A stretch of 64,000 nt of DNA from Methylobacterium sp. AMS5 (GCF_001542815.1 NZ_CP006992.1:3663501-3727500); one strand, 5' to 3'; shown: positions 1-8,730, numbered from the stretch's first letter. The notes: generated by a model not told the origin, from the sequence alone. Program-made: numbers and translations.

Positions 1-13
1 CACGGAGGAAACT

Positions 14-742
14 ATGGCTCAGGAACGCGTCGCCCTCGTCACGGGCGGAACGCGCGGCATCGGCGCCGCGATCTCCAAGCGCTTGAAGGACAAGGGCTAC
101 AAGGTCGCCGCCAATTACGGCGGCAACGACGAGGCGGCCAACGCCTTCAAGGCCGAGACCGGCATCCCGGTGTTCAAGTTCGACGTCGGCGATCTCGCGA
201 GCTGCGAGGCCGGCATCAAGGCGATCGAAGCCGAACTCGGCCCGATCGACATCCTGGTGAACAATGCCGGCATCACCCGCGACGGCGCCTTCCACAAGAT
301 GACCTTCGAGAAGTGGCAGGCGGTCATCAAGACCAACCTCGACTCGATGTTCACCTGCACCCGTCCGCTGATCGAGGGAATGCGCTCGCGCAATTTCGGG
401 CGCATCATCATCATTTCGTCGATCAACGGCCAGAAGGGCCAGGCCGGCCAGACCAACTACTCGGCGGCCAAGGCCGGCGTGATCGGCTTCGCCAAGGCGC
501 TGGCGCAGGAGAACGCCGCGAAGGGCATCACCGTGAACGTGGTGGCCCCCGGCTACATCGCCACCGAGATGGTGATGGCAGTGCCGGAAGACATCCGCAA
601 CAAGATCATCTCGACGATCCCGACCGGCCGCCTCGGCGAGGCCGACGAGATCGCCCACGCGGTCCAGTATCTCGCCAGCGACGAGGCCGGCTTCGTCAAC
701 GGCTCGACGTTGACGATCAACGGCGGCCAGCACTTCGTCTGA
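14..742 (+). CDS. phaB: Acetoacetyl-CoA reductase PhaB
   Basis: NADPH-dependent reduction of acetoacetyl-CoA to (R)-3-hydroxybutyryl-CoA for polyhydroxybutyrate synthesis, cytosolic. The 242-aa protein is a classical short-chain dehydrogenase: the nucleotide-binding GGTRGIG motif is at residues 11-17, NNAGIT follows beta-strand 4, and the catalytic Ser and Tyr-x3-Lys (TNYSAAKAG) lie near residues 137-155. Length and the QKGQAGQTNYSAAKAG block fit PhaB rather than FabG. The start is supported by a strong GGAGGAAA ribosome site just upstream of the ATG. phaA would be expected left of the window. The family call is clear; separation from FabG is by recognised sequence character only. Confidence 0.93.
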   Translation: MAQERVALVTGGTRGIGAAISKRLKDKGYKVAANYGGNDEAANAFKAETGIPVFKFDVGDLASCEAGIKAIEAELGPIDILVNNAGITRDGAFHKMTFEKWQAVIKTNLDSMFTCTRPLIEGMRSRNFGRIIIISSINGQKGQAGQTNYSAAKAGVIGFAKALAQENAAKGITVNVVAPGYIATEMVMAVPEDIRNKIISTIPTGRLGEADEIAHAVQYLASDEAGFVNGSTLTINGGQHFV

Positions 743-896
743 TCGACCGCCAAGCGCCATGCCGTCCGGAGGCCGCCGATCCGCTCAGACGGGTCGGCGG
801 CCTCTGCCGTTTCGCGGCAAGCGTGCTCGCTTGGCCGGAAAAAATACTTTATGCCGCCTGGAAACCTCCACCGATTGCTCTCTGAATGAACCGGCT

Positions 897-1868
897 GTGC
901 TGCGCCTCGCGCTGATCCTGCGGCGGAACCTGCCTCGGCTGGCGGGTCTCGCGACCATCCCGCTGATCCGGGCGGTGTTCCTGCTCGCGCGGATGCTCGG
1001 CACCGACCGGGCGAGCACGGCCGGCGGCCGGCTCGCTCGCCTCATCGGCCCGTTCCTGCCCTCGCACCGCACGGCGATGGACAACCTGCGCGCGGCCTAT
1101 CCGAAGGAGGACGAGCGGCGATTGCGGGCGATCGCAGGGGAGGCGTGGGACAATCTCGGACGCACGGGCGCCGAATACGCTCATCTCGACACGATCTTCG
1201 ATTACGACCCGGAGAACCTCGCGACCCAGCGCATGGAGGTGCGCGGGCTCGAACAGTTCTTCGCGATCCGCGACGATGGCCGGCCGGGGCTTATTTTTTC
1301 GGCCCATCTGGCCAACTGGGAGCTGCCAGCGATCTGCGCGGAGAAGTTCGGCCTCGAGACCACCGCCGTGTTCCGGCCGCCGAACAATCCGGCCGCCGCC
1401 CAGCTCGTGCAGGAGGTGCGCCGCAAGACCATGGGGGGCTTGGCGGCCTCCGGTCCCGGCGCCGTCTTCGCGATGCAGGGCGTGGTGGAGCGCGGCGGCC
1501 ATCTCGGCCAGCTCATCGACCAGCACTTCACCCGCGGCGTCGTGGTGCAGTTCTTCGGCCGGCCGGTGCTGGTCAACCCGCTGCTCGGCAAGCTCGCACG
1601 GCACCACGATTGCCCGGTCCACGGCGCGCGCGTGGTGCGCAAGGCCGGCGGGCGCTTCCTGCTCGAACTGACGCCGCCGCTCGACCTGCCCCGCGGCCCC
1701 GACGGGCTGATCGAGGTTCAGGGCGCGATGCAGGCGATGACGCGCGTGATCGAGGGCTGGGTGCGCGAGCATCCCGGCCAGTGGCTTTGGATGCACCGCC
1801 GCTGGCGGCCCAACATGCTGCCGAAGGCGAAACCCACTGAGGGGCCGCTAGAATCGTCCGCGTCGTGA
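897..1868 (+). CDS. Lipid A biosynthesis lauroyl/myristoyl acyltransferase (LpxL/HtrB family)
   Basis: Transfers a secondary acyl chain onto lipid A at the inner membrane. The frame is open from 759, but the first 46 residues are low-complexity Arg-rich and unlike the family. The GTG at 897 gives 323 aa beginning VLRLALILRRN with a hydrophobic N-terminal anchor, so I prefer it; the ribosome site there is weak. The catalytic HX4E motif (HLANWE) is near residue 137, and the QFFGRPV and PVHGARVVRK blocks typical of the family follow. It ends 13 bases before the convergent gene on the other strand. Confidence is high for family, moderate for start. Confidence 0.85.
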   Translation: MLRLALILRRNLPRLAGLATIPLIRAVFLLARMLGTDRASTAGGRLARLIGPFLPSHRTAMDNLRAAYPKEDERRLRAIAGEAWDNLGRTGAEYAHLDTIFDYDPENLATQRMEVRGLEQFFAIRDDGRPGLIFSAHLANWELPAICAEKFGLETTAVFRPPNNPAAAQLVQEVRRKTMGGLAASGPGAVFAMQGVVERGGHLGQLIDQHFTRGVVVQFFGRPVLVNPLLGKLARHHDCPVHGARVVRKAGGRFLLELTPPLDLPRGPDGLIEVQGAMQAMTRVIEGWVREHPGQWLWMHRRWRPNMLPKAKPTEGPLESSAS

Positions 1869-1881
1869 CCGCACCCTGCGT

Positions 1882-2409
1882 CTAACCGGCGGTCAGGCGT
1901 TGGCGCAGGAGCGTCGAGGAGATGCCGGGGGTATAGGGTACGACCGCGCGCATCGCTTCAGGCAAGTCGGCGCAATCGGCAAGCTTCGTGGCCAGTTCGG
2001 CCTCGTGGGCCGCGCCGAACGCGTAGAGGTCGTAGCCGAACCGCGCCATGAAGGCGCGGTCGATCACGCGGGGGCCGTCGGTGACCACTGCATCGACCCA
2101 GCGGCAGGCCGCCACGATCTCGACGCGCTCGACCAGGGTGAGAACCGGCGGGCGTCCCTTATAGGCCGCCACCCGCGCGTCGGGGACGACGCAGACCGTC
2201 AGTCGCCCGCCCAGGGCACGGGCCGCGGCGAAGAAGCGGACATGGCCGGGATGGAGCAGATCGACCACGACCTTGGCGTAGACGGACGCGCCCGCCGTTC
2301 CCGCTCCGCTCACGCCCGCCGTTCCCGCTCCGCTCACGCCCGCCGTTCCCGCTCCGCTCACGCCCGCCGTTCCCGCTCCGCTCACGCCCGCCGTTCCCGC
2401 TCCGCTCAC
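1882..2409 (-). CDS. Cytidylyltransferase-like nucleotidyltransferase (glycerol-3-phosphate cytidylyltransferase type)
   Basis: The C-terminal ~130 aa form a compact nucleotidyltransferase: HPGH (HxGH) near the start, and GISSTLLRQRL near the end matches the ISST-x-R signature of TagD-type CTP:glycerol-3-phosphate cytidylyltransferases. The first GTG overlaps the stop of the upstream gene (GTGA), which suggests translational coupling. The N-terminus is then five copies of VSGAGTAG encoded by a 24-bp tandem repeat. Each copy carries its own in-frame GTG, so any of the five could be the real start; the catalytic domain begins only after the last one. The partner is the glycerophosphotransferase-like gene immediately upstream. 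The substrate is inferred. Confidence 0.78.
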   Translation of the reverse strand: MSGAGTAGVSGAGTAGVSGAGTAGVSGAGTAGVSGAGTAGASVYAKVVVDLLHPGHVRFFAAARALGGRLTVCVVPDARVAAYKGRPPVLTLVERVEIVAACRWVDAVVTDGPRVIDRAFMARFGYDLYAFGAAHEAELATKLADCADLPEAMRAVVPYTPGISSTLLRQRLTAG

Positions 2410-2410
2410 G
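2291..2410 (-). repeat. 24-bp tandem repeat, five perfect copies, at a gene start
   Basis: Unit cccgccgttcccgctccgct plus cacg on the + strand, repeated exactly five times (2291, 2315, 2339, 2363, 2387). Read on the minus strand each unit is 8 codons, VSGAGTAG, so copy-number changes keep the reading frame. Each unit also contains a GTG preceded by a purine-rich GGAGCGGGA. The last copy overlaps the stop codon of the upstream gene. Confidence 0.97.
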
Positions 2411-3425
2411 CCCGGCCTCCCTCCTTCAGGATTTCGTCCACGGCGGCCGCCACCCGGACGCGGGCGCAGCCGTCGGTGAACGCACCGAACAGAGCCGCCC
2501 GGCGGGCGAGGCGCGCCACCTCGTACCGGTTCGGCTCGGCGAGGGACCGGGTCACCGCCGCACGCAGCGTGTCGACCTGCTCGACGCGGGGACCGATGTC
2601 GCGCCACTGCCACTCGATCCCCTCCGCGTCGTAACTCAGCGGCGACGCGAACCGTTCGGGATTGTCGATGAGCACGATCGGGCGATTCAGGGCGAGGTAA
2701 TGGAAGATCGCGCTGGAGGCGTCCGAGATCATCAGGTCGGCCCCGAGCAGGGCGGGGATCAGGTCGGAATCGGGCGGATGCAGCACGACGTTCGCGTGCC
2801 GCTCGGCGAGACTGCGCCACCTTTCGATCAGGTCCGGCGCGCTGACGGCGATATGGGGATGGGGCTTGATGACGATCCCGATCCCGGCCTCGTCCCCGCG
2901 GATCAGCGCGACGAGATCGTCGCCGAGCATCTCGGCCGATGACAGCAGCGGCGTCCAGGTTGGGGCGTAGACGATACTCACCGCGCAACCGGGGACCCGG
3001 ACACCCTGCGCGCGCGGCGTGTTCCGGAACAGAAGATCGCTCTGGATCAGTCCCGTCGGAAGATAGGCCCGCCGCGGCACATGCCCCTGCGCGGTGAGGC
3101 GCTCGGCGATCGCCGCACTCGCGACGCAGACGTAATCGGCCGCGTGATACGCCATGGCCGGACCGTTCTTGCTGATAAGACCGTGCCCGACATGCAGGAT
3201 CGTCGCGTCGGGCAGGCTCCGCCGCAGGACGACCGCCGTGCCGGCATCCGCGACGATGACAAGGTCAGCGCCCCGGCCCGCTGCCTCCTGTCCGTCTTCG
3301 AAAGCCGCCATCGAGAGGCGCACGACGTCATGGCGGGCCGAGAGCAGATCGGCGAGCGGATCGAGGATGGGGGCGTGCCACGCGTACTGGTCAATGACCA
3401 GGATGGAGAAGGTACCCGCTGTCAT
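2406..3425 (-). CDS. CDP-glycerol glycerophosphotransferase-like protein
   Basis: 339-aa GT-B-type transferase resembling the TagB/TagF family. Features seen: the HVGHGLISKNGPA segment, IVIKPHPH, DLMISDASSAIFHYLALNRPIVLIDNPERF (the conserved D-x-SS acceptor/nucleotide region) and a C-terminal regulatory-looking helix. An upstream ATG adds 12 residues (MAGVRIRPGRRA); I chose the internal ATG at 3425 (MTAGTFSI), which starts directly at the first beta strand. The stop overlaps the start of the downstream cytidylyltransferase-like gene, so the two probably make and polymerise or transfer a CDP-activated polyol phosphate, perhaps a surface decoration. Such pairs are commoner in Gram-positives. 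Product chemistry is inferred. Confidence 0.75.
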   Translation of the reverse strand: MTAGTFSILVIDQYAWHAPILDPLADLLSARHDVVRLSMAAFEDGQEAAGRGADLVIVADAGTAVVLRRSLPDATILHVGHGLISKNGPAMAYHAADYVCVASAAIAERLTAQGHVPRRAYLPTGLIQSDLLFRNTPRAQGVRVPGCAVSIVYAPTWTPLLSSAEMLGDDLVALIRGDEAGIGIVIKPHPHIAVSAPDLIERWRSLAERHANVVLHPPDSDLIPALLGADLMISDASSAIFHYLALNRPIVLIDNPERFASPLSYDAEGIEWQWRDIGPRVEQVDTLRAAVTRSLAEPNRYEVARLARRAALFGAFTDGCARVRVAAAVDEILKEGGRA

Positions 3426-3619
3426 AGCCCGCCGTCCCGGCCTGATCCTCACGCCGGCCAACGGGCCCCGTCACACTGGGAGGCGCTGTCCGCTCGGGCT
3501 CGCTGTCCACCATCGTTCGCACCCGTTGCAAGACCACCGGAACCGACGCCACGGGACCGGTGAGGAAGGGTCCGAGACCGAACGTGGTCTCGGCCGATCC
3601 TGCGTCGAGGACAGGCGCG

Positions 3620-4876
3620 TCAGACCCACTCGCCGCGGCGCATCACCGGCACCGCCTCGCCCGAGGCGGTGATCCCATCCACGTCGATCTCGGCCGAGCC
3701 GATCATCCAGTCGATATGGATCAGGCTGCGGTTGGCGCCGCGCTCGGCGAGATCAGACTCGCTCAGACCGTCGCCGCCGTTGCGGAAGCATTTCGAGTAG
3801 GCCTGCCCCAGGGCGATGTGGCTCGCGGCGTTCTCGTCGTAGAGCGTGTTGTAGAACAACAGGCCCGAGGCCGAGATCGCCGAGGAGGCGGGCACCAGGG
3901 CCACCTCGCCGAGGCGGGCGGCGCCCTCGTCGGTGTCGAGCACCTTGGCGAGCACGTCGCTGCCGGTGCGCGCGTTCGCCTCGACAATGCGCCCCTCGGA
4001 GAAGCGCACGCGGATGTCGTCGATCAGGGTGCCCTGGTAGGAGAGCGGCTTGGTGCTGGCGACGTAGCCCTCCACCCGCGCCCGGTGGGGCGTGGTGAAC
4101 ACCTCCTCGGTCGGGATGTTGGCGTTGCAGACGATGCCGTTCTTGGCGGTCGTGGCGCCGCCGCACCATTCGTGATCGTCGGCGAGCCCCACGGTCAGGT
4201 CGGTTCCGGGGCCACGGAAGCGCAGGGCGGAGAAGCGGGCGCCGTTGAGCCGCTCGGTGCGGCGGCCAAGATCGCGGTTATGCGCGCCCCAGGCCGCGAC
4301 GGGGTCCGGTCCGTCGATGCGCGAGGCGGAAAAGACCGCGTCCCAGAGGCGCGCGACCGCCTCGTCCTCGGGCAGGTCGGGGAAGACCGTGCGCGCCCAG
4401 GGCTTGGTCGCGGCCGAGACGATGGTCCAGTTGGTGGAGAAGCCGGCGATCAGTTCCAGCGCCGGCACGTAGGCCTGCGAGCGCGAACGGTTGGCGCGGG
4501 CGACCTTGGACGGGTCCTGCCCCGCCAGCAGGGACGGGTCGTCGCCCGAGATCGCGAGCCGGGCCGCTCCGCTCCGGTAGGCGTCCGCCATCCCGGCATA
4601 GAGCCAGCCGGCGGCCCGGTCGAACGCCTCATCGGGCGCGTGGGCGAAGCGCGCCAGCGTCGCGGCGTCGTCCGCGTAGAAGGTGGTGACCAGCGCGGCG
4701 CCGGCCTTGTAGGCCTGCTCGGTGATGGCGCGGGCCAACGGGACCGCTTCGAGCGGCGCCGTCATCACCAGTTCCTGGCCCGCTTTCAGCCCGAGGCCGA
4801 CCCGCACGGCGACTTCCGCCAGCCGGTCGAGGCGCTCGGTAAAGGGGAGGGCGGCCGTGCCCGGCGTCTGGCTCAT
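3620..4876 (-). CDS. Aminopeptidase, M29 family (AmpS/thermophilic aminopeptidase type)
   Basis: Cytosolic metallo-exopeptidase removing N-terminal residues. 418 aa from the ATG at 4876 (MSQTPGTAALPFTERLDRLAEVAVRVGLGLKAGQELVM), typical for M29; an upstream ATG adds 17 unlike residues. Metal-ligand blocks are visible: PTEEVFTTPHR (Glu), a second Glu region near EGRIVEANA, SHIALGQAYSKCF (His) and SLIHIDWMIGSAEIDVDG (His, Asp). It stands alone, with the DUF2218 gene 77 bases upstream on the same strand. The family call is firm; the peptide specificity is unknown. Confidence 0.9.
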   Translation of the reverse strand: MSQTPGTAALPFTERLDRLAEVAVRVGLGLKAGQELVMTAPLEAVPLARAITEQAYKAGAALVTTFYADDAATLARFAHAPDEAFDRAAGWLYAGMADAYRSGAARLAISGDDPSLLAGQDPSKVARANRSRSQAYVPALELIAGFSTNWTIVSAATKPWARTVFPDLPEDEAVARLWDAVFSASRIDGPDPVAAWGAHNRDLGRRTERLNGARFSALRFRGPGTDLTVGLADDHEWCGGATTAKNGIVCNANIPTEEVFTTPHRARVEGYVASTKPLSYQGTLIDDIRVRFSEGRIVEANARTGSDVLAKVLDTDEGAARLGEVALVPASSAISASGLLFYNTLYDENAASHIALGQAYSKCFRNGGDGLSESDLAERGANRSLIHIDWMIGSAEIDVDGITASGEAVPVMRRGEWV

Positions 4877-4953
4877 GGAATAGGTTCTCCAGGCTGTCTC
4901 GCCGCGCGCCGTCTTCCCGGCCCGCAACCGATCCCGTCAGACCGATCCCTGGC

Positions 4954-5247
4954 TCAAGCCGCGCGCGACCACGTGATGTCACCCAGATTTTCGCGGAAGG
5001 CAAAGCGCAGGAGGTGGTCGGAGACGACATTCTCCAGCCGTGTCAGGCCGGCCGGGTCGGGCGTGGCCACCTGCATCACCAGAGCATCGGGGCTCGCCTC
5101 GAAGGTGCAGATCCGGTCCTCGCCGAACGGAACCCGGCCCTTGTCGCCGCTCTCTTCGACCGGGAATTTGTGGCTCCAATGGCGGCAGAGCTGCTTCAGG
5201 TAGCGACTGGCTTCCGCGGTCGGCACCCGGGCCTGTGAAACGGGCAT
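4954..5247 (-). CDS. DUF2218 domain protein
   Basis: 97-aa soluble protein beginning MPVSQARVPTAEASRYLKQL. The layout of an N-terminal helix, then HWSHKFPVE, then a strand with FGEDRICTFEA, and a C-terminal LENVVSDHLLRFAFRENL matches DUF2218, a small domain of unknown function often found beside siderophore or metal genes. The frame is open further upstream, but the residues there are low-complexity and the ATG at 5247 fits the family length. No function can be read from the context. Confidence 0.8.
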   Translation of the reverse strand: MPVSQARVPTAEASRYLKQLCRHWSHKFPVEESGDKGRVPFGEDRICTFEASPDALVMQVATPDPAGLTRLENVVSDHLLRFAFRENLGDITWSRAA

Positions 5248-5615
5248 CAATGGTCTCCTTCGAAGTCGGTGCGGACGGGACGCGTGTCCCAGGATGCAGG
5301 CCGGACGACGCGCTCCCACCGCCCGCCGTTGCAGCGCGTCACCTGCCAGGAAGAGCGCACCGCACTGCAGTATGTGGGACGAGCGCCTAAAATCGTCATG
5401 CGACGAAACCGAGGCGGACCGCTCCGCCACCAGTCCCGGTAGAGGGTGATTGTCGGGTCGCAAGGGTTAACGATCTCATCATCCGGGCATCATTCCGGTT
5501 GCGCGCAAGGCTGATTCCCGGCCCTGTGACCCGGATCATGCAGCCATCTTGTGCGTTGCACAACAACCCGCCGCGGCCGCAATGCGTTCCCGCGTGCGCC
5601 CCGTCACACCCGTTT
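5248..5615. other. Intergenic, no gene seen
   Basis: About 370 bases between the DUF2218 start and the stop of the FAD-linked dehydrogenase. Open frames here are short and compositionally unlike neighbours. It must hold the DUF2218 promoter; I see no clear -35/-10 pair or hairpin. Confidence 0.5.
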
Positions 5616-7067
5616 TCAGACCGGGAGAGCCGGCGGCGGATCGTCCGAGAGGGCCACCACCTTGCCCGGATTGAGCCCATCGTGTGGGTCGAGGGCGGCC
5701 TTCAACCGGCGCATCAGGTCGAGGCCGACGGGGTCGGCGGTGCGGGCGAGTTCGTCGCGCTTGATCAAGCCGATGCCGTGCTCGGCGGCGATCGAGCCGT
5801 CCATGCGCTCGACGATGCCATGAACGATGGTGTTGAAGCGGCCCCACTGGCTCAGGAACTCCGCCTTCTCCATGCCGACCGGCTGGGTCAGGTTGAAGTG
5901 GATGTTGCCGTCGCCGAAATGCCCGAACGGGCAGGGGCGCAGGCCCGGCATTACCGCCTCGCAGGCCGCACTCGCCTCGTCCAGGAAGTCGGCGAGGCGC
6001 GAAAGCGGCAACGAGACGTCGTGCTTGATCGAGCCGCCCTCCGCCTTCTGCACCTCGGGCAGCAGCTCGCGCAGGCGCCACAGGGCAGCGTCCTGCGCCG
6101 CGCTGGCGCCGATCACCGCATCCTCGACCCCTCCCGCCTCCATCGCCTCGGCGAGCAAGGCTTCCATCTCGGCACGGGTGTCTGAGCCGGGCCGGGGCGA
6201 GGACAACTCCACCAGGGCGTAGGCGGCATGGGAGCCGGAGAGCGGCGGGCGCACGTCGATGCCGTGTCTCAGCACCATCTCCAGCCCGAAGCGGGGGATG
6301 TACTCGAAGGCCGTCAGCCCGCGGTCGGCGCCGGCCCGGAGCTGCGCGAACAGGGCGAGCGCCGCCCGCGCCGAGGCGAGGCCGACGAAGCCGACGCAGG
6401 TCGAAAGGGGCTTGGGGTACAGCTTCAGGGTCGCGGCGGTGATGATGCCGAGCGTGCCCTCCGAACCGACGAACAGGTGCTTGAGGTCGTAGCCGGCGTT
6501 GTTCTTGCGCAGCGCCTTCAGCCCGTTCCAGATCCGTCCGTCGGCGAGCACGACTTCGAGCCCGAGGACGAGGTCGCGGGCATTGCCGTAGGCCAGCACC
6601 GCCAAGCCCCCGGCATTGGTGGCGAGGCCGCCACCGATCCGCGCGGTGCCCTCCGCCGCCCAGGAGAGCGGGAACAACATCCCCGCCGCGTCGGCGGCGG
6701 CCTGCACATCGGCGAGGATCATGCCGGCTTCCACCGTCATGCTCGCGCCGAGGGGATCGACCGCGCGCAGCCGGTTGAGGCGGTTGAGGGACAGCACGAT
6801 CCCGCCGAAGGGCACACCGCCGCCGACGAGGCCGGTATTGCCGCCCTGCGCCACCACCGGCACCCGCGCCTCGGCGCAGGTTCGCACGGTGAAGGCGACC
6901 TCCTCGGTCGTGCCCGGCGCCACGACGGCCAGCGCATGGCCGCGATAGAGCCCGCGCGACTCGACGAGATGCGGCGCGAGATCGGCCGGATCGGTGCGCA
7001 CGTGCCGACGGCCGAGCCGCTCGGAGAGGGTGGCCAGCAGGCGATCGTGGGAGAGGGGAGCGGTCAT
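5616..7067 (-). CDS. FAD-binding 2-hydroxyacid dehydrogenase (D-lactate/D-2-hydroxyglutarate/GlcD type)
   Basis: 483 aa from the ATG at 7067 (MTAPLSHDRLLATLSERLG); earlier in-frame codons encode a Pro/Arg-rich leader not typical of the family. The PCMH-type FAD domain spans roughly residues 40-220: QGGNTGLVGGGVPFGG (pyrophosphate loop), GGGLATNAGG and ARDLVLGLEVVLADGR. The C-terminal FAD-oxidase domain has EGGSIKHDVSLPLSRL and GHFGDGNIHFN, the His cluster of this family. It oxidises a D-2-hydroxyacid to the 2-oxoacid and passes electrons to a quinone or flavoprotein. A divergent FAH-family gene lies 215 bases away and may act on a related metabolite. Substrate not resolvable. Confidence 0.88.
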   Translation of the reverse strand: MTAPLSHDRLLATLSERLGRRHVRTDPADLAPHLVESRGLYRGHALAVVAPGTTEEVAFTVRTCAEARVPVVAQGGNTGLVGGGVPFGGIVLSLNRLNRLRAVDPLGASMTVEAGMILADVQAAADAAGMLFPLSWAAEGTARIGGGLATNAGGLAVLAYGNARDLVLGLEVVLADGRIWNGLKALRKNNAGYDLKHLFVGSEGTLGIITAATLKLYPKPLSTCVGFVGLASARAALALFAQLRAGADRGLTAFEYIPRFGLEMVLRHGIDVRPPLSGSHAAYALVELSSPRPGSDTRAEMEALLAEAMEAGGVEDAVIGASAAQDAALWRLRELLPEVQKAEGGSIKHDVSLPLSRLADFLDEASAACEAVMPGLRPCPFGHFGDGNIHFNLTQPVGMEKAEFLSQWGRFNTIVHGIVERMDGSIAAEHGIGLIKRDELARTADPVGLDLMRRLKAALDPHDGLNPGKVVALSDDPPPALPV

Positions 7068-7282
7068 CGATGGAGGGCGGAGGCGGGGACGAACGAAGGC
7101 GTCGTCCGGTTCAGATAGGCCGGGGGAACGGCATTTGCACCGAGGGCCGAGGATGGGGAATGCTGGGAAAGGTATGCGGGGCAATGGCACGCACCGGGCG
7201 CTTGCGGGTTCTCCTTCCGCAGCGGATCGCCGCCCGATCCGACCGTGTTTGCCGTCCCACCGAAGACGAGGCTTGAGGCGCT

Positions 7283-7978
7283 ATGCTGTCCGTGATCCCG
7301 AACCCGCCGCGCACGGCGCTGCCGATCCACGGCAGCTCCGACCTGTTTCCCGTGCGCCGGGTCTATTGCGTGGGCCGCAACTACCGGGCCCATGCCCGCG
7401 AGATGGGCGCCGACGAGCGCGACCCGCCCTTTTTCTTCCTCAAGCCGGCCGACACGCTCCAGGTCGTGCCCGAGGGCGTGACGGTCGAGCATCCCTATCC
7501 GCCCCGCACCGAAAACTACCATTTCGAGGTGGAGCTGGTGGCCGCCCTCGGCCGGGGCGGGCGCGACATCCCGGTGGAGACCGCCGGCACCCATGTCTAC
7601 GGCTACGCGGTCGGCCTCGACATGACCCGGCGCGACCTTCAGGACGAGGCCAAGCGGCAAGCGCGCCCCTGGGAGCTCGGCAAGGCGGCGGATTTCTCCG
7701 CCCCCATCGGCGCCCTGCGGCCGGCGGGCGTCATCGGCCACCCCCGCTCCGGCGCGATCACGCTGGCCGTCGATGGTGCCGAGCGCCAGCGGGGTGACCT
7801 CTCCGAGATGATCTGGTCGGTGCCAGAGCAGGTCGCGCTGCTCTCGACCTATTTCGAGTTGCATCCCGGCGACCTGATCCTCACCGGCACGCCCTCGGGC
7901 GTCGGGGCCGTGCAACGCGGCCAGGCCATGAGCGCGCGGATCGAGGGCGTGGGCGCGATCGCGCTCAAGGTCGTGTGA
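7283..7978 (+). CDS. Fumarylacetoacetate hydrolase family protein
   Basis: 231-aa FAH-fold enzyme (hydrolase, isomerase or oxaloacetate decarboxylase class). Seen: VYCVGRNYRAHAREMG at the N-terminus, FFFLKPADTLQV, YHFEVELVAALG (the metal-ligand E-x-E), YGYAVGLDMTRRDLQ, and the C-terminal GDLILTGTPSGVGAV. Members act on beta-diketo acids such as acylpyruvates or maleylpyruvate. The stop overlaps the GTG of the NUDIX gene. Family is certain; substrate is not. Confidence 0.9.
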   Translation: MLSVIPNPPRTALPIHGSSDLFPVRRVYCVGRNYRAHAREMGADERDPPFFFLKPADTLQVVPEGVTVEHPYPPRTENYHFEVELVAALGRGGRDIPVETAGTHVYGYAVGLDMTRRDLQDEAKRQARPWELGKAADFSAPIGALRPAGVIGHPRSGAITLAVDGAERQRGDLSEMIWSVPEQVALLSTYFELHPGDLILTGTPSGVGAVQRGQAMSARIEGVGAIALKVV

Positions 7979-8502
7979 GCGAGCCGGGGCGCGACGGGCG
8001 AAGCGCCGCCATCTACAAGGCGGGCATGATCCCGAATCTCGACCGACCCTGGCTCCACCGCCTGTCCCTGCGGGTCGCACTGTTCACGCGCGGCATGACG
8101 CTGGGCGTGCGCGGCGTCGCCATCGACGGGCAGGGGAGGGTGTGCCTCGTGCGCCATACCTATGTCGCGGGCTGGCATCTGCCGGGGGGCGGGATCGATC
8201 CGGGCGAGAGCGGCCCCGCCGCGATGGCGCGCGAGTTCCGTGAGGAGGCCGAGATCGTGGTGTCGCCCGATGCCCCGCTGCAGTTGCACGGCTTCTTCCT
8301 CAACCCAGGCGCACTGCGCCGCGACCACATCGCCGTCTACATCGTCCCGGCCTTCACGGTGACGGGCCCGAAGCGGCCGGACCGCGAGATCGCCGAGGCC
8401 GGCTTCTTCCCCCTCGACGCCCTGCCGGCCGACACCACCCGCGCCACCCGCGCCCGTCTCGACGAAATCCACGGCGGCCAGCCTCCGGCCGAGCTTTGGT
8501 GA
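7975..8502 (+). CDS. NUDIX hydrolase
   Basis: 175 aa from a GTG at 7975 that overlaps the upstream TGA (GTGA); an ATG at 8026 would remove 17 residues and is an alternative. The NUDIX box is GGIDPGE-x7-REFREEAEI near residues 75-97, with the usual Gly before the last hydrophobic replaced by Glu. It hydrolyses a nucleoside diphosphate linked to another moiety; substrate unknown. It forms a two-gene unit with the FAH protein. Confidence 0.88.
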   Translation: MSEPGRDGRSAAIYKAGMIPNLDRPWLHRLSLRVALFTRGMTLGVRGVAIDGQGRVCLVRHTYVAGWHLPGGGIDPGESGPAAMAREFREEAEIVVSPDAPLQLHGFFLNPGALRRDHIAVYIVPAFTVTGPKRPDREIAEAGFFPLDALPADTTRATRARLDEIHGGQPPAELW

Positions 8503-8606
8503 GCCGCGCAAAAAATTCGACCTCGGCGCTTGCATCCCCGGCCGGGATAGTGTTTACCAGCGCCACCGACGGACGCGCCCACGGCGCCGGCCAGACGGAC
8601 AAGAGA

Positions 8607-8681
8607 GCGGGTGTAGCTCAGGGGTAGAGCACAACCTTGCCAAGGTTGGGGTCGAGGGTTCGAATCCCTTCGCCCGCTCCA
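8607..8681 (+). tRNA. tRNA-Gly, anticodon GCC
   Basis: Cloverleaf folds by eye. The acceptor GCGGGTG pairs with CGCCCGC (one G-U). The D-arm contains TAGCTCAGGGGTAGAGCA. The anticodon arm CAACC-TTGCCAA-GGTTG gives anticodon GCC. The T-arm GAGGGTTCGAATCCCTTC carries the TTCGAATC consensus. The 3' CCA is encoded (8679-8681). Confidence 0.97.
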
Positions 8682-8708
8682 GTTTTCCCAACCATACAAA
8701 CGACTTAC

Positions 8709-8730
8709 AAGGCCGCCATCGCGCGGCCTT
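8709..8730 (+). terminator. Intrinsic terminator-like hairpin after tRNA-Gly
   Basis: AAGGCCGC, loop catcgc, GCGGCCTT is a perfect 8-bp GC-rich stem followed by TTGTCGT, 28 bases after the tRNA end. Confidence 0.75.

Noticed and set aside
2291-2410. Regular repeat resembling a small CRISPR array
   Set aside because: Units are contiguous with no spacers and lie in a coding frame; it is a simple tandem repeat.
3560-5203. 547-codon frame on the + strand opposite the aminopeptidase
   Set aside because: Antisense shadow of an obvious M29 gene; composition is Arg/Gly/Val-rich with no domain, as is usual for high-GC antisense frames.
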